From an uncultured Legionella sp. (GTDB lineage Bacteria > Pseudomonadota > Gammaproteobacteria > Legionellales > Legionellaceae), in NCBI GenBank assembly GCA_945952115.1, contig CAMFHA010000003.1, forward strand, positions 1-59,559: a DNA stretch of 59,559 nucleotides, in the 5' to 3' direction. Every line of letters starts with the position of its first letter. Position 1 is the stretch's first letter. Positions 34,661 through 45,445 of the stretch are shown here, piece by piece. The translations under genes and the position numbers were made by a program. Under the pieces are notes generated by a model that did no database searches, was not told the origin of the DNA, and worked only from the letters and a program-made list of their open reading frames with translations.

Positions 34661-36697
34661 TCACCAAATAACACAACGCGATTTATTCACCATCGGGCTA
34701 TTTTTAGGGATAGCAAAAGCTGCTTGAAAATCTGGCATATTCGCTAAACTGCCATTTACACGATATTGTGCAGGAGGATGAGGATCGGTAGTAACTTGAT
34801 TACGCATTTGTTGCGGGCGCATATTAGTTGCCCAAACATGTGCAACGCCTAAAAAAAACTGTTGATCAGGAGTCAATCCATCAATTACTTTAGCTTGCTT
34901 ATATGCACTTGAACGATGAAAAGCTTTATAAGCTAAGGTAATTCCTCCTAAATCAGCCGTTGCCTCGCCAACAACCAATTTACCTTGTACATGTAATCCT
35001 CCATCTACAGTGTATTTAGAAAATTGATTAGCAATACATTCAGTTGCTTGATTAAATTTAGTTAAGTCACTGGGAGACCACCAATTTTTTAAATTACCAT
35101 TCCCATCAAATTGAGCGCCTTGATCATCAAAGCCATGGGTCATTTCATGCCCCATTACAAAACCTACAGAACCATAATTGACTGCAGCAGGCGCGTTGGG
35201 ATCAAAAAATGGAGATTGTAAAATACCTGCTGGCATGTTCAGATTATTCATAGAAGGATCATAATAAGCATTAATAGTTTGTGGAGTCATAGCCCATTCG
35301 GTACGATCTAAAGGCTTTCCAATCTTATTAAGATCTCTTTTAATTAAAAATTCATTTGCACGTAGTACGTTAAGAACATAAGGTCCACGATCAATAACTA
35401 AACTAGAATAATCACGCCATTTTTCTGGATAACCTATTCGTTCTTGCATCAACTCTAATTTCTTTAAAGCAGCTGTACGTGTTGCTGGAGTCATCCATGG
35501 CAAAGTTTCAATATCTTCGCTTAATACAGCGCGAATATTATTTAATATATTCATTACTTCTTTTTTTGAGCTAGGAGGAAAATAGTTATCAACATAGATT
35601 TTTCCAATAGCAAAACCTAAAGCGGCGCTTTCTGTACTAACTACTCTTTTCCAACGAGGAAGCAGTTTTTCTGCACCAGTAATTGCTTGTGCCATTTTAA
35701 AATTTTGATTAACAAAAGGCTGTGATAAGCACGATGCATACCCATCAATCAGATGCCAACGTAAATAAGTCTTCCAATCCTCAATGGAAACACTTATTAG
35801 TAGTTTATCAAGCTCAGAAAAAAATTGAGGCATGGCTAAATTAATCATTTTAATTTCACCTTGGCCCATCGCCGCAAAATACTTAGACCAATCAAAATGA
35901 GGAATTTCTTGATTTAGATCACTTACTAATTTCATATGATAAATTGCATGAGGATCTCGTTGATCAACTTGTGACATGGATGCTTTAGCTAATTCTGTTT
36001 CGATACGCATCACTGTTTGAGCTTCTTTTTTAGCTAATCTAGGTTCATCACCTAATAACTGAAACATATTAATCAAGTGCTCAATATAGGCTGTTCTAAT
36101 TTGTTTAAATTTAGGATCGTCTTTTAAATAATAATCTCGATCAGGAAGCCCTAAACCACCTTGCATCACAGCACCAATAACAAGGCTACTATTTTTAAAA
36201 TCTTGCATACTGCCAAAAGAAAATAAGGCATCTACGCCGATATGATGCAGCTGAGCTATTTCCTTTTGTAAATCACCAATAGTTTTAACTTGATCAATTG
36301 CTGTAAATTCAGCTTTTAGAGGACTCAAGCCCATTTTATTGATTAAAGCCTCATCCATGCCGCTGTAATAAAAATCTCCAATTTTTTGCTCTAAACTACC
36401 TTGCTTTGTATTTGTATTTTTTGAAGCCTTAATAAGCATTTGGTGAATGATATTAAGCACCCGCTCATTGAGTATATTAAAAGTACCCCACGAAGCATAT
36501 TCTGGGGGAATAGGATTATTTTTTAACCAATTTCCATTGGCATAAGCGTAAAAATCTTTACTTGGCGGTATATTTTTATCAACCCAATTTAGATGCAGAG
36601 GATCATTTATTGGACTATTTGTATCTTGTGAAACAGAGGAGAAAACGGAGGAATTAAAAGCTAAAGAAAGAATAAAAAAACTTATATTCCATTTCAT
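34661..36697 (-). CDS. M13-family (neprilysin/PepO-like) metallopeptidase
   Basis: A 678-residue zinc endopeptidase with a signal peptide (about 1-20). VMGHEMTHGFDDQG carries HExxH and GEATADLGG the third metal ligand (ExxxD). Gly-Asn-Trp and Val-Asn-type substrate residues appear (NGNWLKNNPIP, NAYYDP). It starts 7 bp after lpxC with an AGAGG Shine-Dalgarno inside lpxC, so cotranscription is likely. Probably exported; it may degrade peptides in the periplasm or outside the cell. Confidence 0.93.
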   Translation of the reverse strand: MKWNISFFILSLAFNSSVFSSVSQDTNSPINDPLHLNWVDKNIPPSKDFYAYANGNWLKNNPIPPEYASWGTFNILNERVLNIIHQMLIKASKNTNTKQGSLEQKIGDFYYSGMDEALINKMGLSPLKAEFTAIDQVKTIGDLQKEIAQLHHIGVDALFSFGSMQDFKNSSLVIGAVMQGGLGLPDRDYYLKDDPKFKQIRTAYIEHLINMFQLLGDEPRLAKKEAQTVMRIETELAKASMSQVDQRDPHAIYHMKLVSDLNQEIPHFDWSKYFAAMGQGEIKMINLAMPQFFSELDKLLISVSIEDWKTYLRWHLIDGYASCLSQPFVNQNFKMAQAITGAEKLLPRWKRVVSTESAALGFAIGKIYVDNYFPPSSKKEVMNILNNIRAVLSEDIETLPWMTPATRTAALKKLELMQERIGYPEKWRDYSSLVIDRGPYVLNVLRANEFLIKRDLNKIGKPLDRTEWAMTPQTINAYYDPSMNNLNMPAGILQSPFFDPNAPAAVNYGSVGFVMGHEMTHGFDDQGAQFDGNGNLKNWWSPSDLTKFNQATECIANQFSKYTVDGGLHVQGKLVVGEATADLGGITLAYKAFHRSSAYKQAKVIDGLTPDQQFFLGVAHVWATNMRPQQMRNQVTTDPHPPAQYRVNGSLANMPDFQAAFAIPKNSPMVNKSRCVIW

Positions 36698-36703
36698 AAA
36701 TTG

Positions 36704-37618
36704 TTATGCCTCTATTGGATAGTATTCTGCTTGTGTTATTGGTAAATAATCCTGGGTATCAAAATAGGTGTATTCCCATGCATCTTGTCTAACCATTAAT
36801 TCACGCAATAATTTATTATTGAGTTCATGACCAGATTTATAGCCTTCGAATGCACCTATTAAACTGGAACCTAATAAATATAAATCACCAATTGCATCTA
36901 ATACTTTATGAGTAACGAACTCCGAGTCAAAACGCAAACCATCTTCGTTAAGAATACGGTAATTATCTACAACAATTGCATTATCTAAACTACCGCCTTT
37001 AGCTAGGTCATATTCTCGTAATTTTTCATAATCAGATAAAAAACCAAAAGTACGTGCACGACATACTTGTTTCACATAAGAAGTTCCTGAAAAATCAAAG
37101 CTCACTGTTTGAGGGCGTTCGTTAAAAACAGGATGATCAAAATCAATAGTAAAAGAAATTTTGTAGCCATTATGAGGCAAAAATTGAACGTATTTTCCAT
37201 TATCTTCTACACGAATTGGTTTTAAAATACGAATATATTTTTTTGCAGCATTTTGTTCGCGAATACCTGCTGATTGAATAAGAAAAACAAAAGGCGCAGC
37301 ACTCCCATCCATTATAGGCAATTCAGGTCCATTGACATCAATATAAGCATTATCAATGCCTAGGCCTGCTAAAGCAGATAATAAATGCTCAACAGTGGCA
37401 ATTTTTACATCCTGATGATGCAATGTAGTACAGAGCATTGTATCGCCCACATATTCATATGACGCGGGAATTTCTACTACAGGTGAAAGATCAACTCGTC
37501 GAAAAATTATCCCTGTATTGATGGGAGCTGGACGTAAAGTTAAAAGCACTTTCTCACCGGAATGCAAGCCAACACCTGTAGCTTGAATTACCTTTTTAGG
37601 AGTTCTTTGTTTTATCAT
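36704..37618 (-). CDS. lpxC: UDP-3-O-acyl-GlcNAc deacetylase
   Basis: First committed step of lipid A synthesis. The 304-residue enzyme shows its zinc-binding [27 protein letters not shown] and C-terminal [17 protein letters not shown] motifs. It lies downstream of ftsZ as in other gammaproteobacteria, but the 690-bp gap is filled with repeats. A hairpin at 37765-37824 lies between the two genes. Confidence 0.97.
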   Translation of the reverse strand: MIKQRTPKKVIQATGVGLHSGEKVLLTLRPAPINTGIIFRRVDLSPVVEIPASYEYVGDTMLCTTLHHQDVKIATVEHLLSALAGLGIDNAYIDVNGPELPIMDGSAAPFVFLIQSAGIREQNAAKKYIRILKPIRVEDNGKYVQFLPHNGYKISFTIDFDHPVFNERPQTVSFDFSGTSYVKQVCRARTFGFLSDYEKLREYDLAKGGSLDNAIVVDNYRILNEDGLRFDSEFVTHKVLDAIGDLYLLGSSLIGAFEGYKSGHELNNKLLRELMVRQDAWEYTYFDTQDYLPITQAEYYPIEA

Positions 37619-37764
37619 TCAGCGCTCACCTTCATCAGTCTTTATTTTGCCTACAAATTCAAAAATGCTTATCCCTTAATAGGATTATCCACAAAACTTT
37701 ATACTTCTCTTAGACAAATGACATTCTCTATTTAAATGAAAGGCTATTTTTACACATTTTACAA

Positions 37765-37824
37765 GAAAACCTTTCAAAAAAACTCAGATAAATCATCATA
37801 TTGAATTTTTTTGAAAGGTTTTTC
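37765..37824. terminator. possible hairpin between ftsZ and lpxC
   Basis: GAAAACCTTTCAAAAAAA (37765-37782) pairs with TTTTTTTGAAAGGTTTTTC (37806-37824) across a 23-nt loop. It could end ftsZ transcripts, but the U-tract is short, so lpxC may get some read-through. Confidence 0.5.
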
Positions 37825-37938
37825 AACAAACCGTGCTTAAATATACATCATTCACATTAACAGCCATCAGTAATTCTAAGTGAATTACAAAACCTTTTAA
37901 TTTTAACAACAATTTATTGATTAGTCTAATTTTTCTCT

Positions 37939-38140
37939 ATTGTAGGGTGCGATTTTAAATACAGTTTTTCTTCGCTATTCGTCATCCTGAGCGTAGCGAA
38001 GGATTTCCATCAAGTAGCATCAAGCCGTAATCAGGAGATCCTTCGCTACGCTCAGGATGACGGACTTATAAAAAAACCACAATTAAAATCGCATCCTCTA
38101 TTGTAGAGTACGATTATAATTGAGGTTTTTTATAAGTTTT
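37939..38140. repeat. GTCATCCTGAGC palindromic repeat with outer arms
   Basis: Inner perfect 24-bp arms at 37981-38004 and 38038-38061 (GTCATCCTGAGCGTAGCG and its complement), a repeat type widespread among bacteria. Around them lie imperfect outer arms (AGGGTGCGATTTTAAA, near 37943; TTAAAATCGCATCCT, near 38083), and a third half-copy at 38101-38140. Related half-copies occur near 1393 and 42729. No gene here. Confidence 0.88.
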
Positions 38141-38148
38141 TAATCCGC

Positions 38149-38290
38149 CAAACTAGTCTAGAGGATCCAAGATTCAAGTAAATTATGTAGAGCTTCTTTA
38201 TCCCTATCCTCGTTGCCTTCTGGTTTGACCGGAAGACAACGAAGATAGGGATTTTCATTAATTTAATGACAGTAGGGATTATGCGGATGT
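38149..38290. repeat. hairpin and dispersed repeat downstream of ftsZ
   Basis: ATCCCTATCCTCGTTGCC (from 38200) pairs with GGCAACG-like sequence up to 38252 (21 of 22, G-U included), loop TGGTTTGACC. The same CTGGTTTGACC lies at 9240-9250, and GATTCAAGTAAA recurs near 8063. It sits just past the ftsZ stop and could serve as a terminator. Confidence 0.6.
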
Positions 38291-38307
38291 TTATTAAAAG
38301 AAAAATA

Positions 38308-39516
38308 CTATACTTCTTCTTCTTGCCGACGTAAAAAAGCAGGGATATCTAAATAATCTACATCAGGTACATCAGAATGCTGCCTTTTATTCATCATAGA
38401 TGGATTGTTTAATACAGCTGCTGTTGCTGCCTGAGCTTGTTTACGCATTACAGCAGGTCTATCTAATTGTTGATAATCTAAAGAACCATCACTTTTTGTA
38501 GTTTCCATAATGCGAGCTCTTTGTGATTGTTGTTGTACTGCAGCTCGTTGGCGAGCATCACCTAAACCAGTAACAATTACTGTAACACGCATTTCATCCG
38601 TCATTTCTGGATCAATTACTGTACCAACTACTACAGTAGCATCATCAGAAATAAACTCCTTAACAACATCACCTACTTCTTCAAACTCTCCAATAGACAT
38701 ATCTAGGCCAGCGGTAATATTTACTAAAATACCTCGTGCTCCTGAGAAATTAACATCTTCTAATAAAGGTGAAGCAATAGCTGCTTCAGCTGCTTGACGC
38801 GCTCTTTGCTCTCCTGTAGCACTACCTGTTCCCATCATGGCCATACCCATTTCGGACATCACTGTACGTACATCGGCAAAATCCACATTAATTAAACCAG
38901 GGCGAGTAATTAAATCAGAAATACCTTTAACAGCGCCTAAAAGAACATTATTAGCGGCTTTAAAAGCATTCAGAAGACTAATATTCTTTCCTAATACACT
39001 AAGAAGTTTATTATTAGGGATGGTAATTAGAGAATCGACATGCTCCGCTAAACGACGAACACCTTCTTCTGCAGCCAAGGCTCGTTGCTTACCTTCAAAT
39101 GCAAAAGGTTTGGTGACTACTGCAACAGTTAAAATACCTAACTCTTTGGCGATTTCTGCAAATACGGGAGCAGCACCTGTTCCTGTTCCGCCACCCATGC
39201 CTGCAGTAATAAACACCATATCAGCGCCAGCTAAAATTTCTCGAATACATTCTCTATCTTCTTCTGCTGCTTCGCGACCTATTTGTGGATTAGCTCCAGC
39301 ACCTAGACCTTTAGTAAGTTCTTCACCAAGTTGAATATGAATTTTGGCATTAGATGCTCTTAATGCTTGTGCATCGGTATTGGCGCAAATAAATTCTACA
39401 CCATCAATGTTTTCAGCAACCATATGCTCTAAAGCATTACCACCACCCCCACCAACACCCACTACTTTGATGACGGCATTATTTTCATGTTGGCTGCTTT
39501 CCATTAATTCAAACAT
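38308..39516 (-). CDS. ftsZ: cell-division GTPase FtsZ
   Basis: Tubulin homologue that forms the division ring. The 402-residue protein has the GTP-binding [11 protein letters not shown]-terminal [11 protein letters not shown], the T7 loop region ([11 protein letters not shown]) and a C-terminal peptide [14 protein letters not shown] that binds FtsA and ZipA, both encoded here. The start at 39516 has a GGGGAGCAGG purine stretch; the frame extends upstream. Last gene of the cluster before lpxC. Confidence 0.97.
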   Translation of the reverse strand: MFELMESSQHENNAVIKVVGVGGGGGNALEHMVAENIDGVEFICANTDAQALRASNAKIHIQLGEELTKGLGAGANPQIGREAAEEDRECIREILAGADMVFITAGMGGGTGTGAAPVFAEIAKELGILTVAVVTKPFAFEGKQRALAAEEGVRRLAEHVDSLITIPNNKLLSVLGKNISLLNAFKAANNVLLGAVKGISDLITRPGLINVDFADVRTVMSEMGMAMMGTGSATGEQRARQAAEAAIASPLLEDVNFSGARGILVNITAGLDMSIGEFEEVGDVVKEFISDDATVVVGTVIDPEMTDEMRVTVIVTGLGDARQRAAVQQQSQRARIMETTKSDGSLDYQQLDRPAVMRKQAQAATAAVLNNPSMMNKRQHSDVPDVDYLDIPAFLRRQEEEV

Positions 39517-39610
39517 AACCTGCTCCCCTCGTGCACTGTGCATTGCTTTTTTTGATTAAGCTTTATTTGTTGCATCATTCTTTAGAGATTATATGCAACC
39601 CCATATTCTT

Positions 39611-40849
39611 TTAAAAATTGCCTTGAAACCATTCTTTCATACGTGACCACATATTTTTAGCATTATCATTTAATGTGGGAGCACTATAACCACCTTCATA
39701 CTGTTGCTGATAACCGTGTAACAATAAACCGACTCCAGTTGCAAATGCGGGATTTTCCGTAGCCTCTGCTAAACCAGAAACATAATGAGCACAGCCTTTT
39801 CTCACAGGCATCTCAAAACAAAGCTCAGCCAACTCTATGGCACCACGAATATTTGCAGCTCCACCAGTAAGCACAATACCCGCAGCCATTCGATCTTCAA
39901 AACCACTACGGCGTAACTCATTACGCACTAAGGAAAAAAGCTCTTCATAACGAGCAGAAACAACATCGGCTAAAGCCTTCGCGGAAATTTTTCTACCTGG
40001 TCTATCGTTAACACTGGCAACTTCTAACATATGATTTGGATTAGCTAACTCAGGTAAAGCGCAAGCATGAGTCAATTTTATTGATTCTGCTGATTTAGTT
40101 GGAGTGCGTAATGCCATAGCAATATCATTAGTAACTTGATCACCTGCTATTGGAAGCACTGCAGTATACTGAATAGCTCCTTCGCAAAAAATAGCAATAT
40201 CAGTAGTTCCACCACCAATATCTATAATACAAACGCCCAAGTCTTTTTCATCTTCAGTAAGCACTGCATGGCTTGAAGCAAGTTGCTCAAGAATAATATC
40301 ATTTACCTCTAAACCGCAACGACGCACACATTTAACTATATTTTGGGCAGAACTTACTGAGCCAGTTACTATATGAACTCGCGATTCAAGTCGGACGCCA
40401 GCCATTCCAATTGGCTCTCGAATACTGCCTTGGTTATCAATAATGAATTCTTGAGGAAGAATATGTAGAATTTTTTGATCTGCAGGTATTGCCACTGCTT
40501 TAGCTGCATCAATAACTCGCTCTACATCCGCTTTAGATACTTCTTTATCACGAATCGCAACAATTCCATGAGAATTCAAGCTTCTTATATGACTACCTGC
40601 AATGCCAGCGTATACGGTTCTTACTTCACAATTAGCCATTAACTCTGCTTCTTGCACAGCACGTTGAATTGAATTAACTGTTGCTTCAATATCAACTACA
40701 ACTCCCCGTTTTAGTCCTCGGGAAGGATGTCGACCAATACCAATGATCTCAATAGAACCATCAGAAGCGACTTCGCCAATTAATGCAATTATTTTTGAAG
40801 TGCCTATATCTAGCCCTGTGATAATATTTTTTTCTATTTTTTTAGCCAT
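39611..40849 (-). CDS. ftsA: cell-division protein FtsA
   Basis: Actin-fold ATPase that anchors FtsZ to the membrane. The 412-residue protein starts [19 protein letters not shown], has IDIGGGTTDIA and VLTGGAANIRG nucleotide-binding blocks, and ends in a short amphipathic membrane helix (MWSRMKEWFQGNF). The start overlaps the ftsQ stop (TAATG). Confidence 0.97.
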   Translation of the reverse strand: MAKKIEKNIITGLDIGTSKIIALIGEVASDGSIEIIGIGRHPSRGLKRGVVVDIEATVNSIQRAVQEAELMANCEVRTVYAGIAGSHIRSLNSHGIVAIRDKEVSKADVERVIDAAKAVAIPADQKILHILPQEFIIDNQGSIREPIGMAGVRLESRVHIVTGSVSSAQNIVKCVRRCGLEVNDIILEQLASSHAVLTEDEKDLGVCIIDIGGGTTDIAIFCEGAIQYTAVLPIAGDQVTNDIAMALRTPTKSAESIKLTHACALPELANPNHMLEVASVNDRPGRKISAKALADVVSARYEELFSLVRNELRRSGFEDRMAAGIVLTGGAANIRGAIELAELCFEMPVRKGCAHYVSGLAEATENPAFATGVGLLLHGYQQQYEGGYSAPTLNDNAKNMWSRMKEWFQGNF

Positions 40850-41589
40850 TATCGTCCCGTTTGTTGTTTCCACTGCACTGCCATTCCACGTGGATAACGC
40901 AAATCCACACTGGCTAACTGATCTGACTTTTCCGCAAATACGGCAGGATATGCTTTACAAAAGCGCAGTAATCGCATTTCCAATTCTTTTTTTCCTAAAT
41001 AAATCTTAGTACCATTTGTTAATAATAAAACCCATGATTGGTTTTTTCTAAGATCTATACCACTCGCACTTAAATTATAAGATGTTAATATCTTACTCAA
41101 TTTTTCATAAACTTGTAAGACTTCATTTTGTTGTTCTATTGGACCATTTAGATGGGGGATATTTAAATCACTTGGAATGCTCCCGTCATTAAATAAACGT
41201 CCATCTGCAGTCATTAAGGAATTACCCCAAATTGCAACAGGTTTTTTTTCAACTAATTTAATTTTCAAAGTATCTGGCCACACACGCTCTACATAGGCAG
41301 TATCAATCCAACTTTGCTTACTTAATTCATCTTGTAAACGACCAACTGATAAAGCAAAAAAACTTGCTCCAACATATTTTGCTAAGATATTTTCTAGATC
41401 CTTATGGGTCATATGTTGATAACTAGCCGCTACTTTTATAGTAGTAATGGGAAATCGCTCTACATCAGCAATAAATAAATAAACTAAACGCCCCGATAAC
41501 AATAAAGCGCTGAGTATTAATAGAGATAAGATACTGGCATAACGTAATCCATTCGTATCATTATTTTTATTATTTCGATATTGATTCAC
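40849..41589 (-). CDS. ftsQ: cell-division protein FtsQ
   Basis: Bitopic division protein: short cytoplasmic N-terminus, membrane helix (about 16-34), POTRA domain ([20 protein letters not shown]) and C-terminal beta domain ([14 protein letters not shown]). 246 residues. It begins with GTG, overlapping the ddl stop by 4 nt. Confidence 0.92.
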   Translation of the reverse strand: MNQYRNNKNNDTNGLRYASILSLLILSALLLSGRLVYLFIADVERFPITTIKVAASYQHMTHKDLENILAKYVGASFFALSVGRLQDELSKQSWIDTAYVERVWPDTLKIKLVEKKPVAIWGNSLMTADGRLFNDGSIPSDLNIPHLNGPIEQQNEVLQVYEKLSKILTSYNLSASGIDLRKNQSWVLLLTNGTKIYLGKKELEMRLLRFCKAYPAVFAEKSDQLASVDLRYPRGMAVQWKQQTGR

Positions 41590-42680
41590 AAGTAATTAGT
41601 CACCAAATGTTTACGACAATTTTGATGAATTTTAGCCAACTGGATCAATTCATCAAGTAAATGAGTATACTCTAAACCGCTTGCTTGCCATAATTTGGGG
41701 TACATACTTATGGAAGTAAAACCAGGTAAAGTATTAATTTCATTAAAATAAATTTCCTCTGTTCTATCATTCACAAAAAAATCTACTCGAGCCATTCCTT
41801 TGCATTTTAAGCGAGTAAAAATATCAGCAGATGCAACTTTTAAGCGTTCATATAGTTGCTTGCTTAACAGTGCAGGAATAATTAAATCAGTTTGATTACT
41901 TTCAATGTATTTTGCGGTATAGGAATAAAAACCATCAGGATGATTGACTCTTATTTCACCAGCCACACTAACTCTTGGAGCAGCTGCTGGATTTATATTT
42001 TCCAAGACAGATAGTTCTATTTCTCGACCTTGAATAAATTGCTCTACGAGAATTTCTTCGTCATAACGCAAAGCATCATCCACGGCATTAATGAGTTCAG
42101 GCATCGTTTTTGCTTTATGGATCCCTACACTCGAACCTAATGAACATGGTTTTACAAATAAGGGCCAACCTAATTCATTAGCTACTTGCTTACAAAATTC
42201 TTGACGCTCCTTTGTATTTGTATGCCAAGATAATAAACGGTATTGAGCTGATTTTAATCCATTGACACAAGCAAGACGTCTTGTCATGTCTTTATCCATA
42301 CCAATAGAAGAAGCTAAAACATCACATCCCACATAAGCAACCCCTGCTAATTCTAACAAGCCTTGTAAACAGCCATCTTCATATAGAGGTCCATGTACGA
42401 CAGGAAAAACTATATCAGCATCTACTGCTAAGTGCCCATTAAGTAATAAACTCGGTAAAGGCTTAGAATATTCGGTTACTACTGGTAATTTATCTTGATA
42501 GCTTATTAAATCCCTGTAATCATGTACATGAAACTGACCATTTTTATCCATCGCAATGGGAATAATGTGATACTTTTCAACATTTAAATACTTAAGAACA
42601 GATGCAGCTGAAACTAAAGAAACTTCATGCTCTCCAGACTTTCCGCCATAAAGCAAAACAAGATTGACGGGTTTAACCAT
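41586..42680 (-). CDS. ddl: D-alanine-D-alanine ligase (long, DdlA-like)
   Basis: Makes D-Ala-D-Ala for peptidoglycan. It has the N-terminal [17 protein letters not shown]-grasp blocks ([27 protein letters not shown]) and [20 protein letters not shown]. The 364-residue length resembles DdlA (364) rather than the shorter DdlB that usually sits in this cluster. murB, usually just upstream, is missing. Confidence 0.95.
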   Translation of the reverse strand: MVKPVNLVLLYGGKSGEHEVSLVSAASVLKYLNVEKYHIIPIAMDKNGQFHVHDYRDLISYQDKLPVVTEYSKPLPSLLLNGHLAVDADIVFPVVHGPLYEDGCLQGLLELAGVAYVGCDVLASSIGMDKDMTRRLACVNGLKSAQYRLLSWHTNTKERQEFCKQVANELGWPLFVKPCSLGSSVGIHKAKTMPELINAVDDALRYDEEILVEQFIQGREIELSVLENINPAAAPRVSVAGEIRVNHPDGFYSYTAKYIESNQTDLIIPALLSKQLYERLKVASADIFTRLKCKGMARVDFFVNDRTEEIYFNEINTLPGFTSISMYPKLWQASGLEYTHLLDELIQLAKIHQNCRKHLVTNYL

Positions 42681-42728
42681 TACTATTCTCCAACAATAGA
42701 TGCTTTATACATCAATTCAACAGGTCTT

Positions 42729-42765
42729 AAAGAGTGTGATTAAAGCCACGGTTTTAATCACACCC
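42729..42765. repeat. short hairpin related to the GYGATT repeat
   Basis: GTGTGATTAAA (42734-42744) pairs with TTTAATCACAC (42753-42763). The sequence resembles the outer arms of the palindromic repeat at 37939-38140. It lies in the murC-ddl gap where murB usually is; no murB remnant is seen. Confidence 0.65.
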
Positions 42766-42845
42766 TACTTTAAACTTTAGTTTGCACTAAATACATTAAA
42801 GCTTCAATATTAACCATCTCAAAGAAATCAATAGCAGATTATATT

Positions 42846-44255
42846 TCATGCTTTGTTCATTAAATTAAGAGCTAATTGACCAATACTCCCTGCTCCTTGC
42901 ATCAAAATTACATCACCATCTTTAATAAACTCATCTAGTTTTTCTTTAAGCGACTCTTCATTCACCATTGTTACTCGCTTATCTTTATTTCGGATTTCTT
43001 TTGCTAAAGAATCACTAGTAATACCAGGAATAGCACTTTCTCCTGCCGAATAAATATCCAGTAAAAATAATTCATCTGACAGACTTAATACCTCTATAAA
43101 CTGGTTATATAAAGATTTAGTCCGCGTATAACGATGTGGCTGAAATACATGAATTAAACGCTTATCAGGCCAAACCTTTCTAAATGCATCAATAGTGGAG
43201 AGAATTTCTTGAGGATGGTGACCATAATCATCTACCACAATAGCTGAGCCATTTTGAAATATTTTTTCTCCTAATAATTGGAAACGGCGGCCTACCCCTT
43301 GAAATTTTTTAAACCCATTAATAATTGATTGATCATCCACACCCACTTCAGTTGCAATAGCGATGGAAGCCAAAGCATTAAGTACATTATGGCGACCTGG
43401 ATATTGAAATTGAATGGTTAAAGGTTTATGAGGTGCGGGCCTAAGCACTGTAAATTGACTTAATATTCCTGTTTGCGTCCAATCTACAGCCTGATAATGA
43501 GCATCTTGATTAAAACCATAAGTTAAAGTAGGTCTTTGAATAGCTGGAAGAATACGTCTAATCTCTTCATCATCGAGACAAACAACCGCTAAACCATAAA
43601 AAGGTAAATGATGTAAAAACTCTAGGAAAGTTGTTCTTAATTTATCAAAATCACCATCATAAGTTTCCATATGATCAGCATCAATATTAGTTACTACTGC
43701 CATCATTGGTTTTAAAAATAAAAAGGAAGCATCACTTTCATCAGCTTCAGCAACAAAGTAAGGTGAACTACCTAATTGTGCATTCACACCGGAGCTATTT
43801 AATTTTCCTCCAATCACGTAACTAGGATCTAAACCTCCTTCAGCCAATAAACTACTTACTAGACTAGTGGTTGTTGTTTTACCATGAGTTCCAGCAATGG
43901 CAATTCCATGTCTAAAACGCATTAGCTCAGCAAGCATAGCAGCTCGAGGAATTACAGGAATCATTAGTTCTTGGGCTGCACGCACTTCAGGATTATCCAT
44001 TTTAATAGCAGAGGAGCGTACAACCACATCAGCACCTTGAATATGCTCTATTTTGTGCCCTTGAAAGACCTTAATACCTAAAGACTTTAGTCTTTGAACT
44101 GTATATCCTTCCCCTGCATCTGAACCAGTAATTCGATAGCCTTCATTATGTAACATTTCAGCTATGCCACACATACCAACACCACCGATGCCTATAAAAT
44201 GAATTTGTTCTACATGCCCCATTCTTGGCGCTAAAAATTGTCTGAAGTTATTCAC
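42846..44255 (-). CDS. murC: UDP-N-acetylmuramate-L-alanine ligase
   Basis: Adds L-Ala to UDP-MurNAc in the cytoplasm. The 469-residue protein has HFIGIGGVGMCGIAE, the P-loop AGTHGKTTTTSL, EADESDASF, DDYGHHPQEI and QPHRYTRTK motifs. It starts with GTG, 9 nt after the ftsW stop, with AAGGGGG just upstream. Confidence 0.97.
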   Translation of the reverse strand: MNNFRQFLAPRMGHVEQIHFIGIGGVGMCGIAEMLHNEGYRITGSDAGEGYTVQRLKSLGIKVFQGHKIEHIQGADVVVRSSAIKMDNPEVRAAQELMIPVIPRAAMLAELMRFRHGIAIAGTHGKTTTTSLVSSLLAEGGLDPSYVIGGKLNSSGVNAQLGSSPYFVAEADESDASFLFLKPMMAVVTNIDADHMETYDGDFDKLRTTFLEFLHHLPFYGLAVVCLDDEEIRRILPAIQRPTLTYGFNQDAHYQAVDWTQTGILSQFTVLRPAPHKPLTIQFQYPGRHNVLNALASIAIATEVGVDDQSIINGFKKFQGVGRRFQLLGEKIFQNGSAIVVDDYGHHPQEILSTIDAFRKVWPDKRLIHVFQPHRYTRTKSLYNQFIEVLSLSDELFLLDIYSAGESAIPGITSDSLAKEIRNKDKRVTMVNEESLKEKLDEFIKDGDVILMQGAGSIGQLALNLMNKA

Positions 44256-44264
44256 AATTCCCCC

Positions 44265-45440
44265 TTAGCCATTAGCAGTTCCCAATCCCAAGGAATGCCA
44301 ACGATTTTCATGATCAATACGCAATAATAAAGCAATAACTACACAATTAATAATCATACTAGCACCACCATAGCTCAATAAAGGCAAAGTTAAACCTTTA
44401 GTGGGTAATAAACCCGCATTAACACCCATATTAATTGCTGCTTGCAATGCTAACCAAAACGTTAGCCCATAGGCAGTAAACGATGCAAATAAACGCTCTT
44501 GATTATGAGCAATATAAGCAATATTGAGCCCCCTAAAGACAAGTATACTATATAATCCCATTACTGCTAAAATTCCCATTAAACCAAATTCTTCAGCTAA
44601 TACTGCGAATAAAAAATCAGTATGCGCTTCAGGTAAATACAATAGTTTTTGAATACTTTCTCCTAAACCCAAACCAAACCATCCCCCTCGGCCAAAAGCA
44701 ATCAAAGATTGAGTTAACTGATAACCACTGTTGTATTGATCAGCCCAAGGATCAAGAAATGCTGTAAGTCGAGCTACACGGTATGGAGATGAAATAGCTA
44801 AACAAGCTAAAGCAGTCATTACTAATATCATAAGACCAATATAATAACGTAACCTAACTCCGGCTAAAAAAAGCATCGCCATTACCGTTCCAGAAATTAC
44901 TACCGTCGCACCAAAATCAGGTTCTAATAATAATAAAACTGAAACAATAGCCAAAACAAACATTGGTTTGATAAAGCCCAAAATTCCTTCACTAACTGCT
45001 TTTTGCTGACGAACTAAATAACCTGCCAAATAAAATATCATCGTTAATTTAGCCATTTCAGAAACTTGTATTCCAATAGGGCCTAAAGCAAGCCAACGTC
45101 TACTTCCATTAACTGAGCGACCAATACCTGGAATCAAAACTATAAGTAACATTACAATACAGATTATTAACATCGGCATGGAGATACGTTCCCATACGCT
45201 GCTATCGGTACGAATGATTATTAAGCCAATAAGCAATCCTGCAGCTAAATAACATGCTTGACGTATAAGAAAGTGAAAAGGCTGGTGAAAATATTTGGTA
45301 GAAACCATTACTGAACTTGAAGCCACCATCATCAATCCAATAATTAATAAACCAAAAATAGTCGCTATTAACCATTTATCATAAAGTGATATAGGCTTAC
45401 TAACAGGCTTTCCTCTTTGATTTAAATGACGTGGTCGCAT
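44265..45440 (-). CDS. ftsW: septal peptidoglycan polymerase FtsW
   Basis: SEDS-family glycosyltransferase working with FtsI at the septum. The 391-residue protein has about ten membrane helices, the SEDS signatures GIGRSVNGSRRWL and FLDPWADQYNSGYQLTQSLI, and the catalytic-loop EAHTDFLFAVLAEEFG. It starts 5 bp after murD. murG, normally downstream, is absent. Confidence 0.95.
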   Translation of the reverse strand: MRPRHLNQRGKPVSKPISLYDKWLIATIFGLLIIGLMMVASSSVMVSTKYFHQPFHFLIRQACYLAAGLLIGLIIIRTDSSVWERISMPMLIICIVMLLIVLIPGIGRSVNGSRRWLALGPIGIQVSEMAKLTMIFYLAGYLVRQQKAVSEGILGFIKPMFVLAIVSVLLLLEPDFGATVVISGTVMAMLFLAGVRLRYYIGLMILVMTALACLAISSPYRVARLTAFLDPWADQYNSGYQLTQSLIAFGRGGWFGLGLGESIQKLLYLPEAHTDFLFAVLAEEFGLMGILAVMGLYSILVFRGLNIAYIAHNQERLFASFTAYGLTFWLALQAAINMGVNAGLLPTKGLTLPLLSYGGASMIINCVVIALLLRIDHENRWHSLGLGTANG

Positions 45441-45445
45441 AATAG

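Noticed and set aside
37981..38061. possible CRISPR repeat
   Set aside because: It is a single inverted repeat pair, not a direct repeat series with regular spacers; no cas gene is present.
38510..39334. two plus-strand frames inside ftsZ
   Set aside because: Ser/Pro/Thr-rich antisense products typical of shadows; FtsZ is complete on the minus strand.
39344..39559. plus-strand frame over the ftsZ start
   Set aside because: Antisense shadow of FtsZ, low-complexity composition.
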